Shown one piece after another: positions 27,061 to 37,137 of a DNA stretch of 64,000 bases. The stretch comes from Polaromonas sp. GTDB taxonomy: Bacteria > Pseudomonadota > Gammaproteobacteria > Burkholderiales > Burkholderiaceae_C. The position numbers were made by a program, and so were the translations under genes. The DNA is taken from NCBI GenBank assembly GCA_025362315.1, contig JANYGP010000071.1, positions 186,001 through 250,000 of the forward strand, read 5' to 3'. The notes under the pieces are model-generated. The model had not been told where the DNA came from and made no database searches. It saw only the letters and a list, made by a program, of their open reading frames with translations. Positions within the stretch are counted from its first letter, which is position 1, and each line of letters starts with the position of its first letter.

Positions 27061-28350
27061 CTATATCAAAGCTGCCTGTTTGTACGCCTCTTGTGCAGCA
27101 GCTTCATCGCCGCGCTGCTCTGCCAGCACTGCCAGAGCCCGCCAGGCATTGCGGTGCAAGCCAGCGTCCTGCAAACCCAGGACGGACAGCGACAGCCATT
27201 GGCGGGATTTGCCCCACAACTGGCGGCTCAGGGCTGCCATACCGGCCAGATACTGCACGTTGGCATCTCGCGGTCTGGCGGCTTGCGCGGCTTCAATGCG
27301 GGCAAGCCACGGCGCATCCAGAGAATCCAGACCAGGCTGCAGTGCACTGACGAGCTTGATGCGCAGGCTGTCGCTCAAGACAGATCCTGCCTGCATGGCT
27401 TGCTCCCACACCAATAGCAGCCAGCTGCGGGCCAAAACCGCATCACCGTGCAGCGCCATCAAGCGGGTGGCGGCATGCACCACCAGCTCGGGCATGGCGC
27501 GTTCGTTGTCGTCCAGCGCGTTCCACGCCTGCTGCAGCTGCACCGGGTCATGGGCATCGCTGAGCAACTCAAGCCCCAGGCCGCGCACGATGCTTTGCGC
27601 TGCAGAACTTGAAAAAGCCCGGTGCTTGGCCAAAAGCCGTGCCGTGTCGAGGGCTTGGGCAGTTTGCTTCAACTGGCGGTTGGCACGCAACTTCAAGCGC
27701 AGGGCCAGCGTCCGTCTGCCCGCGCCCTGGGGCAATTGCGCCAGAGCATCAAGCGCACGGGCGGCATCGGTATCGTCCAGGGCCCAGCGCGCTGCGCGCA
27801 GTTGCACGCCCTCCCGTACCTCCTGTGCATGGCGCGGTGCCGAACTTTGCAGGGCCAGCTGCAAATGTTCATTGCGCAAGGCCATGTTTTGCAGGGACTG
27901 CGCACTTTCAGCTACCAGCAGATGTGCCAGCGACTGCAACTGGCTGGCCCTGACAGTGCTGTAACCGGGCACCTGGCCAGTCTCAAGCGCCAGGCGCGAC
28001 AGACTTTGCTCCTGTGTGATCGCGTTTTGCGCTGACCGGGTGGCCCGGATGTAACGCCCGGCCAGCTGGTGTGCCAGCGCGTCCATCAGGGCACCATACA
28101 TGGCGCGCTCTTTTTGCTGGGCGCGCCAGGCTCTTGCCTGGCTTGGCAAAGTGGTCACAGCAGTCAAAGCCCGCAGCGCCAGATAAATCAGCGTAAAAAA
28201 ACCGACCAGCAAAAAAATCGCCAGATTAAACGACACATCGACCCGGTGCGGTGGCCAAAACACAGTAACTACCGCCTGGTTGTTGCCGGCAAACAATGCA
28301 CTTGCAGCGGCAATTGCGAACAGGGCCAAAAGCCAAAAAGCGGCGCGCAT
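27061..28350 (-). CDS. hemY: HemY-type inner-membrane TPR protein
   Basis: The 429-residue protein has two N-terminal membrane segments (about 5-22 and 40-62, with the motif GNNQAVVTVFWPPHRVDVSF between them) and a long helical tail with tetratricopeptide-like repeats. This is the proteobacterial HemY of the hemCDXY operon. It is not the Bacillus protoporphyrinogen oxidase of the same name. It is thought to help coordinate late steps of haem synthesis at the membrane. It is the last gene before the bidirectional terminator shared with rne. Confidence 0.9.
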   Translation of the reverse strand: MRAAFWLLALFAIAAASALFAGNNQAVVTVFWPPHRVDVSFNLAIFLLVGFFTLIYLALRALTAVTTLPSQARAWRAQQKERAMYGALMDALAHQLAGRYIRATRSAQNAITQEQSLSRLALETGQVPGYSTVRASQLQSLAHLLVAESAQSLQNMALRNEHLQLALQSSAPRHAQEVREGVQLRAARWALDDTDAARALDALAQLPQGAGRRTLALRLKLRANRQLKQTAQALDTARLLAKHRAFSSSAAQSIVRGLGLELLSDAHDPVQLQQAWNALDDNERAMPELVVHAATRLMALHGDAVLARSWLLLVWEQAMQAGSVLSDSLRIKLVSALQPGLDSLDAPWLARIEAAQAARPRDANVQYLAGMAALSRQLWGKSRQWLSLSVLGLQDAGLHRNAWRALAVLAEQRGDEAAAQEAYKQAALI

Positions 28351-28387
28351 GGTGTTGCCTGCTTCCTTTTTTCCTGATGCCAGTTGC

Positions 28388-29485
28388 CTAGCGGCCCGCT
28401 GCCGCTGTCGCCAGCGCAGCCATTGTGTCGTCCAGGCGCGGCAGCTCGCTGGTTTTCAGCTGGCTCTGTATCTGCGCCAACAGCTGGATGGCAGCCTGCG
28501 TCTTGCGCGAGCCGGGATCAAAATATTTGCCGAGCCAGTTGCCGGCACTCAGCAGATCGGCGCGTGCCGTATCGGTTTGCCTCGCCAGCAAACCCAGACG
28601 GGCGTTGAGCAACCTCAGCTTGAGGTTTTCACGCAGGAAAAATGATTGCTCGGGCGAGAGCAATGCAGCCTCAGGCTGCTCGATGCGGCTGACACGCAGC
28701 AGCTTGCGGGCTTCTTCGTTGATCTTGTCGAGCGCACGGCTGGCAGCGGCTTGCAGTTGTTGCCTGTCAAACCAGGACCCCACCGTGCCTGCCTTGAAGC
28801 CTGCAGCAGGTGGCTGAACCACAGCCGGTGCAGCTGCGCGTACCTGGCTTTGCATGAATGCATTGGCAACAGGCAGTTCGTCGGCCATGCGGGTCAGCTC
28901 GTCGATCTTGATCATCAGCACTGGCACATCGGTCAGGCTGGCCGCCTTGATGCGGTCCGTGTCTTTGGCAATCGCGCGCTGCAACGGGTTCAGCCGCGGC
29001 TGAGCAGCCCGCAGCAGTCGCTGCTCGGCTGCACTCAGGGCGGCTGTCAGCGGCACGGCACTGCCAGTCAGTTGCGCCTGCTGCTGGGCCAGCCGCAAGG
29101 CAGATTCAATGTCCACCACCAGATTTTCATCGCGCGAGCGGGACAGGCTTTGCATCAACTCTTCAAGCTGGCCGCGCTGCAAGCTCACCTCACTGATGCG
29201 GTTTTCCTGCAATGCCAGCCGCGCAGTCAGCTCTCGTGCGCCGTCCTGGGCAGCTTTGGCCAGGGTGCGGGCCTCGATGGCCTGCGCACCGGAGTCCAGG
29301 CTGCGCCGGGCCAGTTCTTCCTGGATGTTTCCCAGCTTTTGCCACAACAGGGCACTGACCAGCAAAGCCATCGCGCTCAAAACCAAAACCAGATAGGCCA
29401 ACTTTTTGGGGACAGAAAATTTGTCCGCAGCCGCGTTTGTTACTTCGTTTTCAATGACGGGCAGAACTTGGGAGACATCACTCAT
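28388..29485 (-). CDS. hemX: HemX (uroporphyrinogen-III C-methyltransferase-like membrane protein)
   Basis: The 365-residue protein has one N-terminal membrane helix (YLVLVLSAMALLVSALLW, about 29-47), a long coiled coil (about 48-125) and a helical domain with LRLAQQQAQLTGSAVPLTAA and a late FFLRENLKLRLLNARLGLLA. These are hallmarks of HemX from the hem operon. Although often annotated as a methyltransferase, it has no SAM-binding motifs. It overlaps hemD by 4 nt. Confidence 0.92.
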   Translation of the reverse strand: MSDVSQVLPVIENEVTNAAADKFSVPKKLAYLVLVLSAMALLVSALLWQKLGNIQEELARRSLDSGAQAIEARTLAKAAQDGARELTARLALQENRISEVSLQRGQLEELMQSLSRSRDENLVVDIESALRLAQQQAQLTGSAVPLTAALSAAEQRLLRAAQPRLNPLQRAIAKDTDRIKAASLTDVPVLMIKIDELTRMADELPVANAFMQSQVRAAAPAVVQPPAAGFKAGTVGSWFDRQQLQAAASRALDKINEEARKLLRVSRIEQPEAALLSPEQSFFLRENLKLRLLNARLGLLARQTDTARADLLSAGNWLGKYFDPGSRKTQAAIQLLAQIQSQLKTSELPRLDDTMAALATAAAGR

Positions 29486-30360
29486 GGTGCCGTCGATTCT
29501 ATCGAGGCCAATGCCTCAATGATGTCTGGCAAATCCGGTCGTGACGGTTGAACTACACCCCAACCCGCGGCACGGACTGCGGCTTCAATCCGTGGGTGGG
29601 TGGCGATGGCACGGGCACCTTGCCAGGTCATGCCTGTCAGGTTAGCCTGGCAGGTCAGGTTAACCACCGCTTCAGAGCTGCTGAACAACCACACCGTCCC
29701 GTCGTGGCTGGCAGACCGGGCAACATCAATTTGCGTTGGCGACAGGCATGGCACACGCCTTTCATAGCTGCTGACCACTTCGACCGTGGCGCCGCTGGCA
29801 CGCCACTGGCGGGTCAGCCAGTCGCGGCCTGCCCCGGTGCTGGTGTCAGCTGCGTCGCCTTTGCCGCGCACGATCAACACTCTGGCGCCCTGCCAGTTGC
29901 TCGGGCCCACCACTTGCCACAAGGCCTCCGAATCAAACTGCGCAGCCTCTGGTGGCGGCGCATCAATCTGGCTGGCAGCTATGCCTGCGGCCCGCAAAGC
30001 TGCCACTGTGCCGGGGCCCGGTGCCAGAAACCGGAGATGACCAGGCAAGTGTTTTGCTATATTTACGGGAGCTGCTAGCGCCCTATTTATATGCGCTAGA
30101 GCCATATTTGATTCAACAAATGCACTGACAAAGTGCACCACTGCGTTCGGACTGACAAACATGCATGCGGCGCAAGTGTGCAACTGTGCAATGGCCTGTT
30201 TTAAAGCGCTGATGTCAGCCGGACTGGCAATAGCAACAATTTCAATCAGCGGCAAAGCTTGCGCATTAACGCCGCTTTGCTGCAAGCGGGCTACCCAAAC
30301 AGCTGCATCAAGCGCGGGGCGGGTGACGATGACTCTGTTTGAGCGGCCCGAACTGGTCAT
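29482..30360 (-). CDS. hemD: Uroporphyrinogen-III synthase
   Basis: HemD cyclises hydroxymethylbilane to uroporphyrinogen III. The 292-residue protein begins near VIVTRPALDAAVWVARLQQ and has the conserved MFVSPNAVVHFV and LIVRGKGDAADTS segments and the C-terminal ATHPRIEAAVRAAGWG. I chose the ATG at 30360 because it overlaps the hemC TGA as TGATG. A copy of the dispersed repeat supplies residues of the loop NMALAHINRALAAPVNIAK (near 85-105), and HemD proteins are poorly conserved in such loops. The protein is somewhat longer than usual (about 250-270), consistent with that insertion. Confidence 0.92.
   Translation of the reverse strand: MTSSGRSNRVIVTRPALDAAVWVARLQQSGVNAQALPLIEIVAIASPADISALKQAIAQLHTCAACMFVSPNAVVHFVSAFVESNMALAHINRALAAPVNIAKHLPGHLRFLAPGPGTVAALRAAGIAASQIDAPPPEAAQFDSEALWQVVGPSNWQGARVLIVRGKGDAADTSTGAGRDWLTRQWRASGATVEVVSSYERRVPCLSPTQIDVARSASHDGTVWLFSSSEAVVNLTCQANLTGMTWQGARAIATHPRIEAAVRAAGWGVVQPSRPDLPDIIEALASIESTAP
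30055..30110 (-). repeat. Dispersed protein-coding repeat, copy E (in hemD)
   Basis: It contains GAGCTGCTAGCGCC and GCGCTAGAGCC. On the hemD strand it encodes NMALAHINRALAAPVNIAK, in the same frame and orientation as the copies in sppA, rne and the photolyase-like gene. Confidence 0.8.
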
Positions 30361-31379
30361 CAGGTCATGGGCTGGACGTCTGGATTGGCAGCCCACACTG
30401 CGCCGCCAGCGCGCAGTTGTGCAGCCACAGCAATGCCCAGCGCCTCAGCTTGCGCAAACGTGTTGACCACCGCGGTTTTCTGCGCATGAACCAGCGGGGT
30501 GATCCGCCCCGATTCAACGCTGGCCGGATCGCCCCAGGCGGCTTGCAGCAGCATGGTCTTTTCAGTACCACCATCGCTGCCAGATGCTGGCCCGCGGGTA
30601 AAAGCTGCCAGCGGCATGGAGCAGCTGCCGCCCATCGCGCGAGACACACATCGCTCGGCCGTCACGGCCAGCCAGGTCGGCATGTCTGCTAAGGTTTTCA
30701 GTCCTTCGAGCAGATCAGCCCTGTCTGCACGCACTTCAATGCCCAATGCGCCCTGCCCGGCCGCAGGCAACATGTCCGTGATGGGAAATGTGCAGCGGAT
30801 ACGTTCTGGCATTTCAAGCCGCTTCAAGCCAGCAGCGGCCAGCACAATCGCGTCGTATTGCCCTTCATCCAGTTTGCGCAGGCGGGTGTCAAGGTTGCCG
30901 CGCAGCGGATCAATTTTCAAATCCGGCCGCAGGGCTTTGAGCAGCACGAGGCGGCGCAGGCTGGACGTGCCCACCACAGCGCCCTGCGGCAGCTCGGCCA
31001 GGCTGGCGTATTTGTTTGACACAAAAGCATCGTGCGGGTCCTCCCGCGTCATCACGCAGGCCAGTGCAAAGCCATCGGGCAAGTCCATGGGCACATCTTT
31101 GAGCGAATGCACGGCAATGTCGGCGCGGCCTTCTGTCAGGGCAACCTCCAGCTCTTTGACAAACAGGCCTTTGCCGCCCACCTTGCTCAGTGACCTGTCC
31201 AGAATCTGGTCACCCAAAGTGGTCATGCCCAGCAACTCAACCTGCCAGCCCAGTTGCGTTTGAAGCAGCGCCTTGACGTGTTCAGCCTGCCACATCGCCA
31301 GGCGGCTTTCACGGGTGGCAATGACCACTTTTTTGCCGCCGCCACTGCGTTTTTTTTCGCTGCTCACATCCATGTCCAT
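30360..31379 (-). CDS. hemC: Porphobilinogen deaminase (hydroxymethylbilane synthase)
   Basis: HemC polymerises four porphobilinogens on a dipyrromethane cofactor. The 339-residue protein has [31 protein letters not shown], the arginine-rich [13 protein letters not shown], and the cofactor-binding Cys in [13 protein letters not shown]. There is a 15-residue basic N-terminal tail with a second possible start two codons in. It heads the hemC-D-X-Y operon and diverges from ppc across only 45 bases, so the promoters are tightly packed. This arrangement is typical of betaproteobacteria. Confidence 0.97.
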   Translation of the reverse strand: MDMDVSSEKKRSGGGKKVVIATRESRLAMWQAEHVKALLQTQLGWQVELLGMTTLGDQILDRSLSKVGGKGLFVKELEVALTEGRADIAVHSLKDVPMDLPDGFALACVMTREDPHDAFVSNKYASLAELPQGAVVGTSSLRRLVLLKALRPDLKIDPLRGNLDTRLRKLDEGQYDAIVLAAAGLKRLEMPERIRCTFPITDMLPAAGQGALGIEVRADRADLLEGLKTLADMPTWLAVTAERCVSRAMGGSCSMPLAAFTRGPASGSDGGTEKTMLLQAAWGDPASVESGRITPLVHAQKTAVVNTFAQAEALGIAVAAQLRAGGAVWAANPDVQPMT

Positions 31380-31424
31380 GCCTCGTAACCTGTTCGTAAT
31401 CTTTCAAGGGAAGGCAATGCTAGC

Positions 31425-34367
31425 ATGTACATGACACCGAACACAGTGAAAAGCATGCCCACAAAATCATCTAAAAACAACGAGCGACCATTGGTAGAAG
31501 ACATCCGTCTGCTGGGCAGAATTCTGGGCGATGTGATCCGTGAACAGGAGGGTGTGGCCGAGTTTGAACTGATTGAGCAGGTGCGCACGTTGTCGGTGGC
31601 TTTCAGGCGCGATGCCGATGTCCAGGCTGACAAGGCACTGAAAAAATTGCTCAAAGGTTTGTCGGGCGACCAGACCGTCAGCGTGATTCGGGCGTTTACC
31701 TACTTCAGCCATCTGGCCAATCTGGCTGAAGATCGCCACCACATTCGCCGCCGCGCCATTCACGAACGTGCTGGTGACACGCAGGAAGGGAGTATTGATG
31801 TGGCCCTGGCCCGCTTGAGGTGGGCGGGAATAGCTCCAAAAACCATAGCGGACACACTGGCGCGCAGCTTTGTATCGCCAGTGCTTACAGCGCACCCCAC
31901 TGAAGTGCAACGCAAAAGCATATTGGATGCAGAGCGCAGCATTGCCCAGCTTTTGACGGCGCGTGACGACATCAAGGCGCTGGCTTCAGCCACCAGTACC
32001 ACCAGCCCGGCGCTGGCAGCCAAAGACCTGCTCACGCCCCGCGACCTGGCTGCCAACGAAGCCCAGTTGCGCGCCCGGGTGATGCAACTGTGGCAAACCC
32101 GGCTGCTGCGTTTGACCAAACTGACCGTTCTGGACGAAATTGAAAACGCCCTGAGTTATTACGAAGCAACTTTTTTGCGCGAAATCCCCAAGCTGTACGC
32201 CAACCTGGAGCGCGAGCTGGCGGGCGGGCTGAACGGGCAGCCGATTCACAGCTTCTTGCGCATGGGCCAATGGATTGGTGGTGACCGCGACGGCAACCCG
32301 AATGTGTCAGCTGACACCCTGAACTATGCGCTGAGCCGCCAGTCGGAGGTGGCGCTTCGCCACTATCTGACTGAAGTTCATTTGCTGGGCAGCGAGCTGT
32401 CCATGTCCGTCATGCTGGCTGGCGTGAGCCCTGAAATGCAGACGCTGGCCAACAGCTCACCTGATACCAACGAGCACCGCCAGGATGAGCCCTACCGCCG
32501 GGCCCTGACAGGTGTCTACGCCCGCCTGGCTGCGACCCTTAAAAACCTGTCGGGTGGCGATGCTGCACGCCATGCTGTTGCACCGCAGAACGCGTACAAA
32601 AAATCCGAAGAATTTTTGGCAGACCTTGCCACCATTGCTGCATCGCTGAAGGCAAACCATGGCCAGGCCCTTGTAGCGCAGCGCCTGCATCCGCTGATGC
32701 GCGCGGTGGATGTGTTTGGCTTTCATCTGGCCACAGTGGACTTGCGGCAAAGCTCTGACAGGCATGAGGAGGTGGTGGCCGAATTGCTGGATACTGCGCG
32801 CATTGAGCCAGCTTATGCAAGCCTGAACGAGCCGGACAAGCGTGAGCTGCTGATGCGCCTGCTCAATGAGGCACGTCCACTGCGGGTGGTGGGAGCGGTG
32901 TACACCGCCAACGCGCAGGCAGAACTGGCCATCTTTGAAGCAGCACGCAGTGTGCTGGCCCGATTTGGCAAACAGGCCATACGCCACTACATCATCAGCC
33001 ACACTGAAACTGTCAGCGACCTGCTGGAAGTGCTGCTGCTGCAAAAAGAAGTTGGCCTGATGTCTGGGAGACTACAAGCCCCCACGCTTGCCACTGCGTG
33101 TGCTGCGCTGCCCCCCGAGGGGGCGCGGCCTGGCTCGGGGCAGCCCAGCGCGGTGGCCCCTGCAGTCTGTGAATTGATCGTCGTGCCTCTGTTCGAGACC
33201 ATTGAAGACTTGCGAAACGCCGAGCCCATCATGCGCGAGTTTTACGCCCTGCCCGGCATTGCGCAACTGCTCCAGCGCAGCGGGGCCGAGCAGGACATCA
33301 TGCTGGGCTATTCGGACAGCAACAAGGACGGCGGCATTTTTACCAGCAACTGGGAGCTGTACTGCGCCGAAATCGCTCTGGTCGAATTGTTCGACACTCT
33401 GGCCGCATCGCATGGCCTTGTCTTGCGGCTTTTTCATGGCCGGGGCGGCACAGTCGGCCGGGGCGGCGGCCCGAGTTACCAGGCCATTCTGGCCCAGCCT
33501 CCTGGCACCGTTCGTGGGCAAATTCGCCTGACCGAGCAGGGTGAGGTGATTGGCTCCAAATATGCCAACCCAGAGATTGGCAGGCGAAACCTGGAAACAC
33601 TGGTGGCTGCCACCCTGGAGGCAACCCTGCTGCAGCCAACCAAGCCTGCCACTGCTGCATTTCTAAAAGCGGCAGCAGCGCTGTCATCCAGCAGCATGGC
33701 CGCTTATCGCGCGCTGGTGTACGAGACGCCAGGTTTTACCGAGTATTTTTTCACCGCCACGCCGATACGTGAAATCGCAGAACTGAACCTGGGCTCCAGA
33801 CCAGCATCGCGCAAGCCCAGCCAGAAAATTGAAGATTTGCGCGCCATTCCCTGGGGCTTCAGCTGGGGGCAGTGCCGCCTGACGCTGCCTGGCTGGTATG
33901 GATTTGGCGCTGCCGTGCATGCCATGCTGGCCGAAGGCGGAGCCCCCGCCAAACGCAAGGAAGCGATCCAGCTGCTGCAAAAAATGGTCAGGGAGTGGCC
34001 GTTTTTCAGGACACTTTTGAGCAACATGGACATGGTGCTTGCCAAGAGCGACCTGGCACTGGCATCGCGCTATTCAGAACTTGTGCCCGATACCAGGCTG
34101 CGCAAAAAGATTTTCGGTGCCATTGAAGCCGAATGGCACCGGACAGTCAGCGCGCTGGCACTGATCACCGGCGAGAAGCATTTGCTTGCAGACAACGCAT
34201 CGCTGCAGCGGTCCATCCGCCACCGTTTTCCCTATGTTGACCCCTTGCACCATTTGCAGATAGAACTGGTCCGCCGGTCAAGAGCCGGCCAGGCCGATGA
34301 GCGCATACAGCGCGGCATTCATATTTCAATCAATGGCATAGCAGCAGGCCTGCGCAACACTGGGTAG
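31425..34367 (+). CDS. ppc: Phosphoenolpyruvate carboxylase, with repeat-derived insertion
   Basis: PEP carboxylase makes oxaloacetate for anaplerosis. The 980-residue protein shows the catalytic His segment [13 protein letters not shown] (near 155), [14 protein letters not shown], the PEP-site [10 protein letters not shown], and the conserved glycine loop [19 protein letters not shown]. The C-terminus [11 protein letters not shown] is canonical. It is longer than usual because about 30 residues (548-581, rich in Pro, Gly and Ala) are inserted between [10 protein letters not shown] and the strand [11 protein letters not shown], exactly where a GC-rich dispersed repeat lies in the DNA. The reading frame is kept and all catalytic motifs remain, so the enzyme is probably active. 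Confidence 0.96.
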   Translation: MYMTPNTVKSMPTKSSKNNERPLVEDIRLLGRILGDVIREQEGVAEFELIEQVRTLSVAFRRDADVQADKALKKLLKGLSGDQTVSVIRAFTYFSHLANLAEDRHHIRRRAIHERAGDTQEGSIDVALARLRWAGIAPKTIADTLARSFVSPVLTAHPTEVQRKSILDAERSIAQLLTARDDIKALASATSTTSPALAAKDLLTPRDLAANEAQLRARVMQLWQTRLLRLTKLTVLDEIENALSYYEATFLREIPKLYANLERELAGGLNGQPIHSFLRMGQWIGGDRDGNPNVSADTLNYALSRQSEVALRHYLTEVHLLGSELSMSVMLAGVSPEMQTLANSSPDTNEHRQDEPYRRALTGVYARLAATLKNLSGGDAARHAVAPQNAYKKSEEFLADLATIAASLKANHGQALVAQRLHPLMRAVDVFGFHLATVDLRQSSDRHEEVVAELLDTARIEPAYASLNEPDKRELLMRLLNEARPLRVVGAVYTANAQAELAIFEAARSVLARFGKQAIRHYIISHTETVSDLLEVLLLQKEVGLMSGRLQAPTLATACAALPPEGARPGSGQPSAVAPAVCELIVVPLFETIEDLRNAEPIMREFYALPGIAQLLQRSGAEQDIMLGYSDSNKDGGIFTSNWELYCAEIALVELFDTLAASHGLVLRLFHGRGGTVGRGGGPSYQAILAQPPGTVRGQIRLTEQGEVIGSKYANPEIGRRNLETLVAATLEATLLQPTKPATAAFLKAAAALSSSSMAAYRALVYETPGFTEYFFTATPIREIAELNLGSRPASRKPSQKIEDLRAIPWGFSWGQCRLTLPGWYGFGAAVHAMLAEGGAPAKRKEAIQLLQKMVREWPFFRTLLSNMDMVLAKSDLALASRYSELVPDTRLRKKIFGAIEAEWHRTVSALALITGEKHLLADNASLQRSIRHRFPYVDPLHHLQIELVRRSRAGQADERIQRGIHISINGIAAGLRNTG
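33070..33165 (+). repeat. GC-rich dispersed repeat inserted in frame in ppc
   Basis: The segment has a central palindrome CCCCCCGAGGGGG flanked by CACGCTTGCCACTGCGTG and CTCGGGGCAGCCCAGC. I recall similar elements scattered through Acidovorax, Variovorax and Polaromonas genomes, usually between genes. Here it is translated as part of ppc and interrupts an otherwise conserved block. Confidence 0.75.
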
Positions 34368-34376
34368 ATCAACAGG

Positions 34377-34430
34377 TTGGCTGGTTGGCTGGTTGGCTGG
34401 TTGGCTAGTTGGCTAGTTGGCTAGTTGGCA
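34377..34430. repeat. Octanucleotide tandem repeat downstream of ppc
   Basis: Three units of TTGGCTGG are followed by three of TTGGCTAG and a partial seventh. It begins ten bases after the ppc stop. The two-state unit pattern shows that expansion followed a point change. It probably varies in number between strains. Confidence 0.95.
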
Positions 34431-34547
34431 CTCAGCAGCATTGATGACACGCGTTGTTTTCTGACAAGTCTATGTGCCTTTTCGAACCTGTGTTTTTCTG
34501 ATCTGTCGTTATTCTCTTGGCTTGATGAAGAGAAAAGTCCTAGAAAA

Positions 34548-35495
34548 ATGACCAAGCAACTTGTTCAATCAATTGAATCATTGGGCCGGTGGCTGATTGA
34601 CCAAAACTACAGTTTCATCACGCCAACACCCGCCACCCACCATCGGGTCTGGTCGCGCTTCGAATCCAGTTTGGGGGCCACACTCCGGGACATTTTCGGA
34701 TGGAGTCGGCCTTTTGAGCTTCAATCGCTGGATAAAAAAGCAGTTGGCTTTTTACGCGACGCTGATTTGCTGGAAATAAGTCAAAACCATGCCCGCAGTC
34801 GCATCCGGTTTTCGTCTGTGGGCGAACGCTTGTATGCACATTCTGCTTTTCCCACAACAACGGCTGATTCCATTTTTTTTGGACCTGATACTTACAGATT
34901 CACCCATCTGATTGCCAACGAACTCTCGTTTGAACCTTTGAGTGAACACAGCCAGATTCTTGACATGTGCTGCGGCGCTGGCCCGGGTGGGATTGAGGCC
35001 GCGTTGGCGTCCCCCGGCAAAAACCTGGCAGTCACTTTTGCAGATATCAATCCGGTGGCGGTCAGCTTTGCCAGGGCGAATGCCGGGATAAACAACCTGC
35101 CTAACACTGTCTTCAATGAAAGTAATCTGTTTGATGCAGTGACAGGCAATTTTGATCTGATTGTGGCCAACCCGCCCTACCTGGTGGATGGCCTGAACCG
35201 TGTTTACCGAAGTGGTGGAGGACAGTTTGGCGCTGAATTGTCAGAAAAAATTGTTTTGCAGGCAGTTGCCCGGCTGGCGCCGGGCGGGCGACTGATTGTG
35301 TACACGGGGGTTGCAATCGTGGATGGTGCTGACCTGTTTTTACAACGCATCCGCACAATTTTGGGGGACGTTGCCATGTCGTTTCGCTATTTTGAACTGG
35401 ACCCTGATGTGTTTTCAGAAGAGCTTGACACGCCTGCTTACAGTCCTGTAGACCGCATAGCGGCAGTGGCGCTGGTTGTCAAAAACTTTCGTTAG
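34548..35495 (+). CDS. Class I SAM-dependent methyltransferase (MTS/PrmC-like, NPPY motif)
   Basis: The 315-residue protein has an N-terminal helical domain of about 130 residues, then a Rossmann methyltransferase domain with motif I ILDMCCGAGPGGIEAAL (near 165), the acidic residue in FADINPVAV, and motif IV IVANPPYLV. NPPY enzymes usually methylate a planar nitrogen (amide N or adenine N6). The N-domain plus MTS layout occurs in stand-alone enzymes, so the substrate is open. The ATG at 34548 is chosen because an earlier start would read from the octamer repeat. It precedes the haem-oxygenase-like gene by 190 bases on the same strand and the two may form a unit. Confidence 0.8.
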   Translation: MTKQLVQSIESLGRWLIDQNYSFITPTPATHHRVWSRFESSLGATLRDIFGWSRPFELQSLDKKAVGFLRDADLLEISQNHARSRIRFSSVGERLYAHSAFPTTTADSIFFGPDTYRFTHLIANELSFEPLSEHSQILDMCCGAGPGGIEAALASPGKNLAVTFADINPVAVSFARANAGINNLPNTVFNESNLFDAVTGNFDLIVANPPYLVDGLNRVYRSGGGQFGAELSEKIVLQAVARLAPGGRLIVYTGVAIVDGADLFLQRIRTILGDVAMSFRYFELDPDVFSEELDTPAYSPVDRIAAVALVVKNFR

Positions 35496-35685
35496 CGCGA
35501 ATGAGGCTGCTATGTATCTGGAGAACATCTGAATTTTCAGGCTTTGCCACGGCATTCCAAAATAAAAATCAAAAAATAAAAGGAAAAAGTCGTAGGTTGC
35601 TTCCCACGGTCGAAATCGCCAGACACCGATACCCGTGGGAGCGTTGAAATGCCATTCTCGACAATTGCTGAGAATAGGTTTAAAA

Positions 35686-37137
35686 ATGCGCATCTCGCCT
35701 GACTTCTGGGTAGCTTCTGGCAATAAATTGGGGATTGAAGAAAATCCCTCTTTAGCCCAACTCTACAGCAGTCTGCTGGGGACAGCTGTAGAGCTTGAAA
35801 CACAGCGCGAAGCTTTGGCTTGGCTGGAAAAGCACATTCATCGGCTGGACATGTCTTGCAGCGACCTGCCTGTTGATCCTCAAAATTTAAACGAATGGAT
35901 GCGCAGCAGTGCTCAATTTGTTGCCAGCCAATACGCTGAATATCTGCAGCAGCGAAAAGACGGCGGCTCACGCAGGTACTTCAGCAATCGGGCACATGCC
36001 TTGTATTTTTTAAAGGCAGCTGCGCCTACCAAACTGGTTGATGGTGCATGGCTTCACGGGCTGCTAAAACATTGGCGAAATACAAAATTTGCAGGGCTGG
36101 TCCGGATTTATATAGAAGAATTGGGTGATGGCAACTCTGGTAAAAACCATGTGGTTATTTACAAATCCCTGCTGGCCCGATACGGTCTGGATTTACCTGC
36201 CGAATTTGACGAGGATTTCTACACGCAAGGCCTCATCCAACTGACATTGGCCAGCAATGCTGATCATTTTTTACCGGAGGTTATTGGCTTTAACCTCGGG
36301 TATGAACAGCTTCCGCTGCATTTGCTGATCACTGCGTATGAACTCAATGAGCTGGGCATTGATCCTTACTATTTCACTTTGCATGTCACTGTTGACAATC
36401 CTGATACGGGTCACGCACAGCGGGCTGTGCAAGCTGTTTTGGACAATCTGCCCCGGTTGGGCTGTGCAAAAGATTTTTGGCAGCGTGTTCAAGTGGGCTA
36501 CCAGCTGAGCAATGCTGGCCTGGGAACTCAAGACATCATTGACAACTTTGACATCAATGTTGAAGTAACGCGTATCTTTCAGCAAAAAAGCAGTGCGGGT
36601 CACAATGCCCATTCAGACTACTGCCGTGTGGCAGGGCGCCATGTCAATGACTGGCTGTCGTCCAAAGAAAACATTCCGGAATTTCTGATCGCGTTGCAGA
36701 AATCAAATTGGATTGTCCGCGGAGCACCCGTTTGTAAAAGCCGTTTCTGGAATCTGTTGCGGGGCAAACGCGCTGAAATGTTTGGCGTGTTCACGTCCTA
36801 TGAGTTGCAGGTTATTCATGACTGGATACGGGGAAGTGACAGCAGTGATGGACAGTCTTACGATGAAAGTGAAAGTCAACGCCCCCCTGCAGCTGCAATA
36901 AATTTTAGAACCACTCAACGACAAATTGCCACACGTGGCAATCCACCACATGACTTTGACTCGGACACATCAGAAAAGTTATTGCTGGATGCAGATTTGC
37001 AAATACTGGTGGAAAAGTTGCTTGCTGCAACCAAGGACGGGCAGGAAACCATGTTAGTGGAAGTCATGAGCCCGGCGCATCACTGGACGCCGGCTGGACT
37101 CTTTGCAACTCGAATGTTCAACGACATGATTATGTAG
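35686..37137 (+). CDS. Haem-oxygenase-like diiron protein (iron-containing redox enzyme family)
   Basis: The 483-residue protein contains the hallmarks of the haem-oxygenase-like diiron oxidase/oxygenase (HDO) superfamily: EELGDGNSGKNHVVIYKSLL (Glu and His ligands, near residue 145) and, about 100 residues on, YELNELGIDPYYFTLHVTVD and DTGHAQRAVQAVL with the His-x3-Asp and following His ligands. Known members desaturate, fragment or N-oxygenate amino- or fatty-acid substrates. The C-terminal 130 residues (from about FGVFTSYELQVIHDWI) are not part of the core and include a low-complexity linker. The ATG at 35686 has AGG eight bases upstream. The substrate is unknown; the upstream methyltransferase suggests a small biosynthetic pair. 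Confidence 0.8.
   Translation: MRISPDFWVASGNKLGIEENPSLAQLYSSLLGTAVELETQREALAWLEKHIHRLDMSCSDLPVDPQNLNEWMRSSAQFVASQYAEYLQQRKDGGSRRYFSNRAHALYFLKAAAPTKLVDGAWLHGLLKHWRNTKFAGLVRIYIEELGDGNSGKNHVVIYKSLLARYGLDLPAEFDEDFYTQGLIQLTLASNADHFLPEVIGFNLGYEQLPLHLLITAYELNELGIDPYYFTLHVTVDNPDTGHAQRAVQAVLDNLPRLGCAKDFWQRVQVGYQLSNAGLGTQDIIDNFDINVEVTRIFQQKSSAGHNAHSDYCRVAGRHVNDWLSSKENIPEFLIALQKSNWIVRGAPVCKSRFWNLLRGKRAEMFGVFTSYELQVIHDWIRGSDSSDGQSYDESESQRPPAAAINFRTTQRQIATRGNPPHDFDSDTSEKLLLDADLQILVEKLLAATKDGQETMLVEVMSPAHHWTPAGLFATRMFNDMIM

Noticed and set aside
31799-31865. Segment of ppc resembling the dispersed repeat (peptide [20 protein letters not shown])
   Set aside because: This segment aligns with the ordinary PEP carboxylase sequence just before the catalytic His block, so the likeness is probably chance.
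34377-34430. Possible CRISPR or attachment site
   Set aside because: The units are contiguous 8-mers without spacers, and there is no cas gene, integrase or tRNA nearby.
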